A stretch of 64,000 bases of DNA from Oscillospiraceae bacterium (lineage in GTDB: Bacteria > Bacillota > Clostridia > Oscillospirales > Oscillospiraceae), in assembly GCA_020025175.1 (NCBI GenBank), contig JAHHSM010000003.1:1-64000 (forward strand), read 5' to 3'. The notes under the pieces were generated by a model. That model did no database searches and had not been told where the DNA came from. It saw nothing but the letters and a program-made list of their open reading frames with translations. Positions 46,001 to 53,966 of the stretch are shown one piece after another. Position 1 is the stretch's first letter. Each line of letters begins with the position of its first letter. The position numbers were made by a program, and so were the translations under genes.

Positions 46001-47893
46001 TACCACACCATAGCCCAGATTGCCGGTCACAGCATTCGCCTTGAAATCCGCTCCTTTGGGCGCGCTGGAGCCTTTGGGCAGCAGCGCATAATACATCTGG
46101 CAATTTTTGTTGGGCATAACCATTCCCTGAATGATCTGCTCACCATCGGCGCCATCGGCAATGATTGCATAGGGGTATCCCGTGGCAAATGCGGGAATCG
46201 TGTCGTCAGGGGTCGTAAACGCATCAATTTTTACAGGACTGCGCATACCGCGATTATCCACCAGAATTGCCGAAATATAGTATGAACCGTCTGTTGTCAA
46301 GCCGTTCATTTTTGTGATGAATTCAGTATTGGAAGCAGTTGCCGCAATGGTGCCGTTCTTGATAATCTTTCCTGAATATGCAGACGGATGGATCAGTTCC
46401 TCTTCTCCCACAGTACCGTCAGCCAGCGCGGTCACCGCCCAGTAAATTGTTCCTTTTTTATTCGTTTTGAATGCCAGGTCCACGGATTTTGGGCCGATAT
46501 TTTTTGCTACAGGATATCCTGCCAGCAGGCGCGGATCCGAGGAAGATTCCTGTGCTGCAACGGAATCCATCACCTCTCCGTGAATATTTGCATCAATGCC
46601 GGGACGGACCACGATCGTATCGGGAAGAATGGTGCAGGATGAGCCGGGTGCATTGACATTCATATGTCCGATATCACCGGTGCCTGCAATCTTTGCGGCA
46701 GCATCCAGATTCACTGTCTTTGCATGTGCTTTCTCACTGATGTTCAGCTGCACATCCAGTGCCTTTTCATCCACCGTGATGCTGTTTGCCACACCCTGTG
46801 CCATTGTGACAATAGCCTTTGGTGTCTTGATAACCACATCTTTGATATTACCTGCCAGCTGGAATGCCATTCCGGATTTTCCATCCAGCATGATGTCTTT
46901 CAATCCGAGTTCATCATCTGTCACATCTTCCAGATAAACTCCGGTACGCACACTTACTTTCGGAATATCTGTCAGGCCCTCTGATTTCAGCGTAACAAAT
47001 TGATGATTATTGCTGTCCAGCACCAGTTCCTTTGCCGTTACATTGCGCAGCACAACACTGTGCTCACCCTTTTCACTTTCACCTGTGCCGGATACCACAA
47101 TTTTTCCCTGAACCTTCACGTTTTCCAAAACAACGCTGCTCAATCCGACACCGCCGCTGATATACAAGTCACCATACACCGTTGTATTCTTCAGCGTCAC
47201 ATCGGGCGCTGTAATCGTCAGATTACCGGAAACGCCGCCCAGACTATGCACACCGGATTTTTGAACAGGTGTGCCAATCGCACGCACCAGCATCGTCGCC
47301 ACCTGACCGCGGGTGACATACTGCTTGGGGCGGAACTTTCCATCCGGATAACCGAGAATTATTTTTTCTTCCGCTACCGCCTGGATCATGTGACGGCTCC
47401 ACTCACTCAGCTCACGGGTGTCCGAGAAGCCGAGAGACTCGCCCGTTCCCTGCTCCAGCATCATATTGCGGCCAATAAGCACAGCCGCCTGTTCACGTGT
47501 CAAAAGTTTATTGGGAGAGGCCATTGTTTTAGACGTGCCGGAAAAATAGCCTGCCTGATGCGCAATACAAATATCTTCATAAAACCAATCCTTTGGCCGG
47601 TTATCTTTAAAAGGATTGCTTCCCACGTCTTTATAACCGTATGCGCGGTTGACCATTGTCACAAATTCTGCTCTGGTAATATTCCGGTTGGGGTTGAGGT
47701 TTCCTCCGATATCTCCGCGCATGACACCCCAATCCACTACTTTATCCAAATAATATTTCATGCCGGGTGCTGCCTGCGCGCTCGGAGTCAGCATACCCAT
47801 CATGCCGCATGCCATAGCTATTGCAAGAATCCAGCTGACAACAGCATGTTTGCTCCGATGTTTTTTGGAATTTGTTTGCCCGTTTTGCATCAT
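43049..47893 (-). CDS. Very large SLH-domain surface protein with beta-solenoid and fibronectin-like modules
   Basis: A 1614-residue secreted protein. A basic start and hydrophobic core (VVSWILAIAMACGMMGML) end in AQAAPG, a signal-peptide cleavage site. Three SLH domains lie at the N-terminus (about 45-215; KVVDWGVMRGDIGG, FYEDICIAHQAGYFSG, AVAEEKIILGYPDG). A repetitive beta-solenoid-like stretch follows (about 220-440; LTITAPDVTLKNTTVYGDLYISGG type). The rest is a long chain of fibronectin-III/Ig-like modules with a 'TxGxxYxvyyvlxDxxGN' look. GGAGGG is 9 nt before ATG 47893. The gene begins only 5 nt after the pilZ stop, so it belongs to the flagellar-type minus-strand operon. Probably a cell-surface adhesin or S-layer protein. 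Confidence 0.85.
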   Translation of the reverse strand: MMQNGQTNSKKHRSKHAVVSWILAIAMACGMMGMLTPSAQAAPGMKYYLDKVVDWGVMRGDIGGNLNPNRNITRAEFVTMVNRAYGYKDVGSNPFKDNRPKDWFYEDICIAHQAGYFSGTSKTMASPNKLLTREQAAVLIGRNMMLEQGTGESLGFSDTRELSEWSRHMIQAVAEEKIILGYPDGKFRPKQYVTRGQVATMLVRAIGTPVQKSGVHSLGGVSGNLTITAPDVTLKNTTVYGDLYISGGVGLSSVVLENVKVQGKIVVSGTGESEKGEHSVVLRNVTAKELVLDSNNHQFVTLKSEGLTDIPKVSVRTGVYLEDVTDDELGLKDIMLDGKSGMAFQLAGNIKDVVIKTPKAIVTMAQGVANSITVDEKALDVQLNISEKAHAKTVNLDAAAKIAGTGDIGHMNVNAPGSSCTILPDTIVVRPGIDANIHGEVMDSVAAQESSSDPRLLAGYPVAKNIGPKSVDLAFKTNKKGTIYWAVTALADGTVGEEELIHPSAYSGKIIKNGTIAATASNTEFITKMNGLTTDGSYYISAILVDNRGMRSPVKIDAFTTPDDTIPAFATGYPYAIIADGADGEQIIQGMVMPNKNCQMYYALLPKGSSAPKGADFKANAVTGNLGYGVVDLQKNTPYLIPKVNTVHLEEEKDYDLYLWLTDADGTKSSAVKKVTVKTLDRTPPKIQHLSLSDVSTRSVTLTYALNEPGTFYWAVVKSGTQFYLEGVQDTSEEGMAQIESGINALRKGSSNAGKASTDVKVTISGLEPQTAYDVYYMAKDKTGNYCVYDKDTIALPFPVSTMDNEPPTAKQEFTHDGTSGGKVMPYPDTSINLVFSENVQGMKDRNQDGKSDYEVFLNIYESYRTGAISEDDWTAMMREYFKLYEKDQKDPVKERTRLNENDTDWVIDYRKVKFEQDKSGTGELILTFPYSKNPKDSALNLSGGMTYQFRLEGLADTSPAANRMKGERGVTPLPEFTTISAQVMLARSPVAGGSSQMTFSAKPISNEAMPDSVLYDLIVWSDIDITFKLHTYDETTQTWTSVGNSEASIAYGDGKWIGASISDALKNGTFEPLNKMKDTVYGIEITSINGDRNSANWNRPITLQITAVSGSATSLPEMSKRLGSRMTYDQLFPSELMISDITIPMNFSMTHTFLDTTPPEFDKGYPTFDPGDTGVKMRVALNRPSAYYYYVVAPLGEVTTVLKDGGKNLDETEWGNLPSDGNGTAVFASTPTSNRIMTFKGSSMIKVGSGVYNNSVESIAVMDLQPKTKYVAYFVLRGEAQESYSDVYCYKFTTGDVTTPAITLSETSPTVQLKTSTEAEVDWILIPGTSVDGTLMGKKFADYVKPEKKGDYDSHADWANFKVIDAMEKDLTSGQNSYSIFDEYANDRIYQDVLTFIQLSTGTSYLTDRGELKTEGDKPNTLTFQNMSELTQYYCIATAKHPMGTRQSFKAIGAVHLVDNAPPEVTGCYTNFTKISKTKDGADVGLTEEVLKNARNYFFDGTVTITFDKTPYRVYYKDGVRQKEMLTGQNIKAQIADPLGIVNGQIDVSGQTITIPFKNTKVGNVVIFFKDGTIGDSYSNTNGKKLTFTFYAKPLNVDNEEPAFKYEWTGSTN

Positions 47894-47898
47894 TCTCT

Positions 47899-48510
47899 TC
47901 AACCCTCCGTTTTGTCTCTTGCTAATGTGCGCTGCCGATTCTGCAGTTGGATACTGAATACAGCCTCGCGAACCATATGCTCCTCTTCCATTTCCAAATG
48001 AATAAATTTTGCTGCGTAATAGGTGCGCTCCTGACTGAGACGCTCCTTTCGGATAATCTGCGTCATGAGGATCAGAGGATGCGTCGTTTTGGGAATCACC
48101 ACTTCTACTGTTTCACCGATCTCTACGCCATCCGCAGCATAAAAGGCAAGTCCGCCGCAGCTCAAATCCACAGAACGCAATGCCTTTCTTCCCTTCCATC
48201 TTCCGCTGACAGGATAAATAAAACTGTCAAACTCCACAGGGATACGCAGATTTCTGCGCAGTTCCGGATTCAATATCTGCAATTTTTTCACAAGAACGCG
48301 CTTATCACCACATTTTAGCACACGGCACTGCACCGGCATCTCATCGACTTCGCTTCCGATCAGCTGCACGAGTTCCTGTCCGGCTACATCTTCTTCTTTT
48401 CCTTCAATAATTTTCAGGCGCATCGTATCATCAGCCCCCAGGCCTTCCAGGACGCCTTTTGCAAGCAGCTCCCCCTCATCTTTCACTATGAGATATTTCT
48501 TCATAATCAT
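47899..48510 (-). CDS. PilZ-domain c-di-GMP receptor (YcgR/YpfA-like)
   Basis: About 203 residues from the ATG at 48510; a GTG at 48522 is alternative but sits against the AAAGGAG site. The N-terminal half is a YcgR-N-like barrel (GELLAKGVLEGLGADDTMRLKI). The C-terminal PilZ domain carries the c-di-GMP motif RRNLR (about 85-89) and DLSCGG (about 114-119), both intact. In the known family, binding of c-di-GMP lets YcgR-type proteins brake the flagellar motor. It lies between FlhB-like/FliK-like genes and a surface-protein gene and is likely co-transcribed with them, connecting c-di-GMP to motility or surface protein. Confidence 0.88.
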   Translation of the reverse strand: MIMKKYLIVKDEGELLAKGVLEGLGADDTMRLKIIEGKEEDVAGQELVQLIGSEVDEMPVQCRVLKCGDKRVLVKKLQILNPELRRNLRIPVEFDSFIYPVSGRWKGRKALRSVDLSCGGLAFYAADGVEIGETVEVVIPKTTHPLILMTQIIRKERLSQERTYYAAKFIHLEMEEEHMVREAVFSIQLQNRQRTLARDKTEG

Positions 48511-48568
48511 ATCGCTATCCACTCTCCTTTTGCCCCATGCAGTGCAGTTCCCTCAACATCCCTGCACA

Positions 48569-48946
48569 TCAAACAGGTTCTGTCGCTGCTTCCGATACTT
48601 CTTCCGATGTTCCCGCAGGCGTTTCCGCCACGGCGAGTTTTTCTTTCTGCATCAGTGGCTTTGTGTCTTTTTTTGTGGGATCAAATTTCAAAAAATATAC
48701 ATAAATTTCAACAATTGCATGATAGAGTTCTTCCGGAATTTCCTGCCCCAGCTCCAGCTGTGTCAGGATCGTGGATAAAGAATTATCTTCATAAATCGGC
48801 ACACCATGCTCTTGTGCCGTTTCTACGATCTTTTCCGCCATATATCCCATACCCGACGCAACGATTACGGGCGCTGCATCGCTGTCACCGTATTGCAGTG
48901 CCACCGCTTTAGATACCGGATTTCTGCCACCGTTATGCTTGGACAT
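48569..48946 (-). CDS. FlhB C-terminal-domain-like protein (YlqH/FlhX family)
   Basis: A 125-residue soluble protein matching the cytoplasmic switch domain of flagellar export component FlhB but lacking its membrane part. It has AVALQYGDSDAAPVIVASGMGYMAEKIVETAQEHGVPIYED and the GQEIPEELYHAIVEIYVYFLKFD segment. The NPTH cleavage motif of FlhB is not present (reads NPVSKAVAL). Such stand-alone copies (B. subtilis YlqH) lie next to a FliK-like gene as here, and overlap with it is 14 nt. The Glu/Ala/Pro-rich tail is not conserved. Full-length FlhB must be elsewhere. Confidence 0.85.
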   Translation of the reverse strand: MSKHNGGRNPVSKAVALQYGDSDAAPVIVASGMGYMAEKIVETAQEHGVPIYEDNSLSTILTQLELGQEIPEELYHAIVEIYVYFLKFDPTKKDTKPLMQKEKLAVAETPAGTSEEVSEAATEPV

Positions 48947-50372
48947 TCACGCTGTTCCTCCCCTGAAAAATTTTAGGAAATACATCGGTCAAAGCTACGG
49001 GATGCTCCATCTTGTGCACAGCCACACGCAGAGGTTTTAGCTCGTTCCGCGCCAAAATCTGTGTAACAGCCTGTTCAATCTGCTTTCCAAATGGCGTAAT
49101 TGTTCCGGGACAGGCGATTTGAACATCGACATTCTCTCTTTGACTGGTTATTATAATATCAAATAATCCCAGAGATTGCACGTCCACTTTTAAAAGTACG
49201 CGCATAATCTTTCCGTCTTTGGCATCCATACCTGCTTTTTCACCATCACGGTCTGCGTCGGGGTCTACCCACATTTCCGAAAAAAGCATTCTGCCATCCC
49301 ATTCCATGGGCAGCATATAGTGATTAAGCGGCATGTAAACGCTCTCGTTCAGCAGCATGGACGCCACCAAATTCTGAAATCCCTGCTGAACTTGCATGCT
49401 CCCCTCTCCACGCAGTGCTCTGGCCGCAGCTGCCATCAGCGTATCTGAAAACTTCACCGCAGAAGAGTCTCCATAGGCGCGCGCCTGATTCAATAATTTT
49501 ATAAGTGTATCATCATCAATCATTTGCAGCTGGCTTTTTAATGCCGAATATCCTCTCAGCTGATGAAACAGCTCCAACACCTTATCCTGTGAGCCGTTTT
49601 CATAACGTGCCACATCCAGCGCAAGCAATGTCAGCATCTGCCGCGGCAAACCCATATCATGAGTCTGTTCTACATACCGTGACATATAAGGAAAAATTTC
49701 TTTTTGCAGCAGCTGAATACTGCCGCGCTGATCCCCCGCATCGATGCTGTTTTGCAGCTGCGCAATCATTTGATGCAGCTGCTCAGCCCATCTTGCCGGC
49801 ATACCGTCTGCCATGCGTGCCAGATTGCGCAGCATATTTCCTTCCAGATGTGCCATCGAAGAAAAATCATTATAGCTTTTCAAGAACTCAAGAATCGTAT
49901 TTTGTAAACTTTCCGATCCGCCCTTTTCATATGCACTGCGCAGCATGGCAAACATCCATCCGCCAAAACGCGTGCCAGATTTTATCTGTCCGGAGAGAAA
50001 ATCCAAAAGCTGCTGCTCATTCATGTGCAGCATTTCCAAAATTTTTGCCATTTCAGCCGAAATTCCTTCCTGCATTCCGGACAGAACAACTGCGCCTTCC
50101 TTTCCGCTGAAAATAAACGACAGACTCTCTGCCATACCGGGCGTTTCTTTCAAACGCTGTAAAAATGTTTGAAAATTGGAGCTGTAGCGAATATTACCAT
50201 TTCCCTGAAAATCATTGTCCTGCTGTTCCGTTCGCCGGTCTGCACGACTCACTTTCGTTAAATCCGGCGCATTTTGCAGCTGCGGATGCTGAGACGGTAT
50301 CTGCGTACTTCTATTGTTTGTGACTTTATCATAGCCCGGAACCGGGTTGGTTGTGCCTAATAAATCGGGCAT
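48933..50372 (-). CDS. FliK-like flagellar hook-length control protein (YlqG-like)
   Basis: A 479-residue protein. The N-terminal ~60 residues are low-complexity and Gln/Asn/Pro-rich. A long helical middle and a C-terminal region (about 330-470) resemble FliK hook-length control domains: PMEWDGRMLFSEMWVDP, a VLLKVDVQSLGLFDIIITSQRENVDVQI strand pattern, and KPLRVAVHKMEHP. By family knowledge FliK measures hook length and triggers the export switch through FlhB. Pairing with the FlhB-like gene downstream repeats the B. subtilis ylqG-ylqH arrangement, so whether this is the true FliK or the YlqG paralogue is open. AGAGGTGAG precedes the ATG. First gene of the operon. Confidence 0.75.
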   Translation of the reverse strand: MPDLLGTTNPVPGYDKVTNNRSTQIPSQHPQLQNAPDLTKVSRADRRTEQQDNDFQGNGNIRYSSNFQTFLQRLKETPGMAESLSFIFSGKEGAVVLSGMQEGISAEMAKILEMLHMNEQQLLDFLSGQIKSGTRFGGWMFAMLRSAYEKGGSESLQNTILEFLKSYNDFSSMAHLEGNMLRNLARMADGMPARWAEQLHQMIAQLQNSIDAGDQRGSIQLLQKEIFPYMSRYVEQTHDMGLPRQMLTLLALDVARYENGSQDKVLELFHQLRGYSALKSQLQMIDDDTLIKLLNQARAYGDSSAVKFSDTLMAAAARALRGEGSMQVQQGFQNLVASMLLNESVYMPLNHYMLPMEWDGRMLFSEMWVDPDADRDGEKAGMDAKDGKIMRVLLKVDVQSLGLFDIIITSQRENVDVQIACPGTITPFGKQIEQAVTQILARNELKPLRVAVHKMEHPVALTDVFPKIFQGRNSVNVQA

Positions 50373-50395
50373 TTTCTCACCTCTCAGAAAAAATC

Positions 50396-50436
50396 TTGAC
50401 AGAGCTACTTATTTTTTCATACAACTTTGTCGATAA
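50396..50436 (+). promoter_or_regulatory. Overlapping sigma-A and sigma-28-like promoter elements before cheA
   Basis: A sigma-A arrangement TTGACA (50396-50401), 18-bp spacer, TACAAC (50420-50425) is overlapped by GTCGATAA (50429-50436), one base off the sigma-28 -10 GCCGATAA. No good TAAA -35 for sigma-28 is present, so that part is weak. Confidence 0.4.
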
Positions 50437-50474
50437 TATATCTATATAAAACATTTAAAGGTGGTGCTTTTGCT

Positions 50475-52595
50475 ATGAGTGGCGGAAACGATATTTTAGA
50501 TACATATATATATGAAAATAACTCATTGCTTGAACAGTTGGAGGCAATCATTCTTGATGCCGAAACGGCAGATACATTCTCACAGGACAACATTAACGAA
50601 ATTTTCCGGATTATGCATACCATCAAAGGCTCTTCCGCTATGATGGAATTTGACACCCTGGCAACAGTAGCGCATCGCATCGAAGATTTATTCTTCATCA
50701 TCAGAGAAAATTCCATGAAGGTTGTATCTGAAGAAAACAAGCCCACATTGTTCAACATGATGTTCCATGCTGTTGATTATTTCCGCACAGAAATGGAAAA
50801 AATTGAAGCAAATCAGCCCCTTGATAAAGATATCGACAGTTTCCTGCAAAATATTAATAGTCTAATTTCTAAAATTAAGGGTGAAGAGCCTGCTGAGGTC
50901 CCCAAAGATACGGATTCTTCCACAAAGGGCAGCGCTGAGGCTCCCTGTGCCGGATTCAGTGAAAACCCCGACTTTCCTTACCAGCTGCTGATCTTTTACG
51001 ACGAAGGCTGCGGCATGGAAAACCTGCGTGCATTCATGCTTTTGACTTCCATTAAAGATTTTTGCAACGAAAGCGATCTCCTTTTCTCGCCCCAGGGTAT
51101 CGAAAACGATGCATCTACTGCTGAACAGGTGATCGATAACGGTTTTCTGATGATGTTCAAAAACAAAGAAGATCGTGAAAAAGCAATCCCCGTCGTTCGT
51201 TCAACCGGTTCTATCAAATCTTATCAGCCGCACGACTATCTTCCTCCTGCTCCCATGGTGGAAGAAGCGCCTGCTGTGGCTGCCTCCCCCACAGAAGCAC
51301 CTGCTGCTCCCGCCGCTTCTGCTCCCGCTCCGGCTACCCCTGCTACTGCTGCCGCTCCGGCTCCTGCTCCTACTCCGGTGTCAGCTCCCTCTTCCTCTGC
51401 TCAGCATCAGAAGGAAAGCTTGATCAGCGTTCATCAAAGTAAACTGGATCAGTTGTCTGCTCTGGTTGGCGAAATTGTAATTACCGAATCTATGGTAACT
51501 GGTTCTCCCGATCTCAGAGGTCTTAAAAATTTGGATGCTTTTTCCAAATCCGCCCGTCAGCTTCGTAAGCTGACCGATGAGCTTCAGGATATTTCCATGT
51601 CTTTGCGCATGGTTCCCATTGCCACCAGCTTCCAGAAGATGAACCGCATTGTGCGTGATATGTGCAAGAAGCTGAATAAGCGTGTTAAACTGACCATTAT
51701 CGGTGAAGATACCGAGGTCGATAAAACAATTGTCGATAATATCGGTGATCCCATCATGCATATGATCCGCAACTCCATGGACCATGGCATCGAAACCAGT
51801 GAAGAGGCACGCATTGCCGCAGGAAAGAACCCCGTCGGTGAAATCATTCTATCTGCACGTGATACCGGCAGCGAAATCATTATCGAAATTCGTGATGACG
51901 GTCAGGGTGTCAATGATGAGGCAGTCCTCCAGAAAGCAATCAAAAACGGCATAGCCTCTCCCGATATCGAATACTCCCATAAAGAGATTCTGAACTTCCT
52001 GCTGATGCCCGGCTTCTCCACCAATACAAATGTAACCGAATTTTCCGGCCGTGGCGTTGGTATGGACGTTGTTAAGCGTGGTGTAGAAGAATTGGGCGGC
52101 ACTGTCACCATTTCCAGCCAGTTGGGCAAGGGTATGACCACCACAATGAAAATTCCGCTGACTATGGCAATTATGGATGGCATGGAAGTTTCCGTTGGCA
52201 AAACAATTTTTACCATTCCCATTCATAATATCCGCCAGAGCTTTAAAGTTTCTGCCGCAGAGGTGCTTCACGATACTGTCAACGGCGAAATCATCAAGGT
52301 AATGGATAACTTCTACCCGATTGTACGCGCCAAAGATCTTTACAATCTTCCTCATGGCGTGGATAACATTGAAGAAGGCATCCTGCTGTGGCTTGAGGCC
52401 GGTGACATGTCCTACTGCCTGCTGGTAGATGAACTAATAGGCGAGCAGCAGGTGGTTGTGAAGCCCCTGCCCACCTATGTCACAAACTTCGATATTAAAA
52501 GCCGCGGCATTATCGGATGCAGCATTCTGGGTGACGGCAGTATCAGCGTAATTTTGGACGCAGGCAATCTCTCCAATGCAGCTTTCAGTAAGTAA
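50475..52595 (+). CDS. cheA: Chemotaxis histidine kinase CheA
   Basis: A 706-residue kinase that couples receptors to CheY and CheB. The HPt domain has phospho-accepting His48 (FRIMHTIKGSS). A CheY-binding P2-like domain (about 160-255) is followed by a very Ala/Pro-rich linker (about 270-325). Then the dimerisation domain (LDQLSALVGEIVITESMV), ATPase with N box (MHMIRNSMDHGIE), GRGVGMDVVK and GKGMTTTMKIPLT, and a CheW-like regulatory domain at the end. ATG 50475 follows AAAGGTGG by 10 nt; a reading from 50427 lacks a ribosome site. It begins the cheA-cheW-cheR-cheB operon. Confidence 0.96.
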   Translation: MSGGNDILDTYIYENNSLLEQLEAIILDAETADTFSQDNINEIFRIMHTIKGSSAMMEFDTLATVAHRIEDLFFIIRENSMKVVSEENKPTLFNMMFHAVDYFRTEMEKIEANQPLDKDIDSFLQNINSLISKIKGEEPAEVPKDTDSSTKGSAEAPCAGFSENPDFPYQLLIFYDEGCGMENLRAFMLLTSIKDFCNESDLLFSPQGIENDASTAEQVIDNGFLMMFKNKEDREKAIPVVRSTGSIKSYQPHDYLPPAPMVEEAPAVAASPTEAPAAPAASAPAPATPATAAAPAPAPTPVSAPSSSAQHQKESLISVHQSKLDQLSALVGEIVITESMVTGSPDLRGLKNLDAFSKSARQLRKLTDELQDISMSLRMVPIATSFQKMNRIVRDMCKKLNKRVKLTIIGEDTEVDKTIVDNIGDPIMHMIRNSMDHGIETSEEARIAAGKNPVGEIILSARDTGSEIIIEIRDDGQGVNDEAVLQKAIKNGIASPDIEYSHKEILNFLLMPGFSTNTNVTEFSGRGVGMDVVKRGVEELGGTVTISSQLGKGMTTTMKIPLTMAIMDGMEVSVGKTIFTIPIHNIRQSFKVSAAEVLHDTVNGEIIKVMDNFYPIVRAKDLYNLPHGVDNIEEGILLWLEAGDMSYCLLVDELIGEQQVVVKPLPTYVTNFDIKSRGIIGCSILGDGSISVILDAGNLSNAAFSK

Positions 52596-52612
52596 TCTCG
52601 GAAGGAGTAGCA

Positions 52613-53107
52613 ATGACAATGAGCACTATTAATAACAATACAACGCTTTCTGCTTCCACTCCTGCAGCGGAAGCTACTCACAAAATTCATAAATACTTGA
52701 TTTTTATGATTCGTGACACAGAGACAACATACTCCAAGCTGGGTGTAGATGCTGAATATGTTCTGGAAATTCTGAATAATTATAATTTAACTTATCTGCC
52801 TCTGATGCCCGACTATGTAAGCGGTGTTTTCAATATGCGCGGACAGATTATTCCCGTAATGGATCTTCGTCTTCGTTTAGGTAAGCCCGCCACCGAAAAA
52901 GGTCTTGTGGTTGTTCTGAATTATAATGGCATGCAGCTGGGCATCCTTGTGGATGCCGTGGATCGTATGATCGATATTGATGATGGAACGATTACCACAG
53001 TGCATTCGCAGGAAGCACAGCGTTTTGCTTCCGGCATGTGCTCGATCCCAGATAATTCCGGCACATTGATTGTTCTCGACTGTGCCCAGCTGTTTGCCCA
53101 TGAATAA
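52613..53107 (+). CDS. cheW: Chemotaxis coupling protein CheW
   Basis: A 164-residue SH3-like double barrel joining chemoreceptors to CheA. After a short Ser/Thr-rich lead, the fold follows with EYVLEILNNYNLTYLPLMPDYVSGVFNMRGQIIPVMDLRLRLG, the hallmark CheW segment, and GILVDAVDRMIDID. AAGGAG lies 5-6 nt before the ATG. Its last 8 nt overlap the cheR start. Confidence 0.95.
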   Translation: MTMSTINNNTTLSASTPAAEATHKIHKYLIFMIRDTETTYSKLGVDAEYVLEILNNYNLTYLPLMPDYVSGVFNMRGQIIPVMDLRLRLGKPATEKGLVVVLNYNGMQLGILVDAVDRMIDIDDGTITTVHSQEAQRFASGMCSIPDNSGTLIVLDCAQLFAHE

Positions 53108-53942
53108 TGTAACGTCCTCCGATAATCAGCTGCCGTTTGCTCCCATGACCATCTCAGACAATGATTTTTTGCGGCTAACGAACTTTATACGCAGTACTTA
53201 CGGCATTGATCTTTCTCGCAAGCGCCAGCTGATTACCGGTCGTCTTTCTACAACCATTCGTCAGCACGGCTATAAAGATTTTTCTGAATTTATCGATCAT
53301 CTTCTCAAATATAAGGATGAAGACGAGATCACCCTGCTTTTAAATAAGCTTACAACAAACTATACATTTTTCATGCGTGAAAAAGAGCATTTAGACTATT
53401 TTTGCAATCAGATTATCCCCGAATTAATACGGCGGCATCAAAAGGATAAAACGCTGTCCATTTGGAGCGCAGGCTGCTCTACAGGCGAGGAACCCTATAA
53501 TCTTTCCATGTTTTTATTCGATTATTTAGGTGCCCACGCAAGGGAGTGGGACACCCGAATCCTCGCAACAGACATTTCAGACCGTGCGCTCACTTCTGCA
53601 AAACGCGGTATTTATGAGCTGCCCGAAAGCATCCCTCCTGACTGGAAAAAGAAATATTTCACCAAAAACGTTGATGGTACATATACTGTTTCCCAGAAGG
53701 TTCGTGATAATGTCATTTTTCAGCGGTTTAACCTGATGGACCCCATTCGTTTCAGGCGCAAATTTGATGTTATCTTTTGTCGCAATGTGATGATTTATTT
53801 CGATCAGCCCACGAAAGATGCCCTCGTCCAGCGCTTTTATGATGCCACCCTGCCCGGCGGCTTTTTTCTGATCAGTTATTCTGAAAACTTAAGTTCCAAA
53901 ACCCCTTACCGGCGATTAGCACCTGCTACATTTCAAAAGTAA
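53100..53942 (+). CDS. cheR: Chemotaxis protein methyltransferase CheR
   Basis: A 280-residue SAM-dependent methyltransferase adding methyl groups to receptor glutamates, driving adaptation. It has the N-terminal helical CheR_N domain (ISDNDFLRLTNFIRSTYGIDLSRKR; GRLSTTIRQHGYKDF) and the catalytic domain (IWSAGCSTGEEPYNLSM; LATDISDRAL; FDVIFCRNVMIYFD). The start ATG 53100 overlaps the cheW stop by 8 nt (translational coupling); there is no separate ribosome site. Confidence 0.94.
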   Translation: MNNVTSSDNQLPFAPMTISDNDFLRLTNFIRSTYGIDLSRKRQLITGRLSTTIRQHGYKDFSEFIDHLLKYKDEDEITLLLNKLTTNYTFFMREKEHLDYFCNQIIPELIRRHQKDKTLSIWSAGCSTGEEPYNLSMFLFDYLGAHAREWDTRILATDISDRALTSAKRGIYELPESIPPDWKKKYFTKNVDGTYTVSQKVRDNVIFQRFNLMDPIRFRRKFDVIFCRNVMIYFDQPTKDALVQRFYDATLPGGFFLISYSENLSSKTPYRRLAPATFQK

Positions 53943-53966
53943 GGCGAGGAGGTATCTCTTTCCCAT

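Noticed and set aside
47000..48001. Plus-strand 333-codon frame opposite the large SLH gene
   Set aside because: Antisense shadow rich in His, Cys and Ile; no start context.
50420..50436. Firm sigma-28 promoter for cheA
   Set aside because: The -10 GTCGATAA is close, but no TAAA-like -35 is present at 15 bp and a sigma-A arrangement fits the same place, so it is kept only as a weak element.
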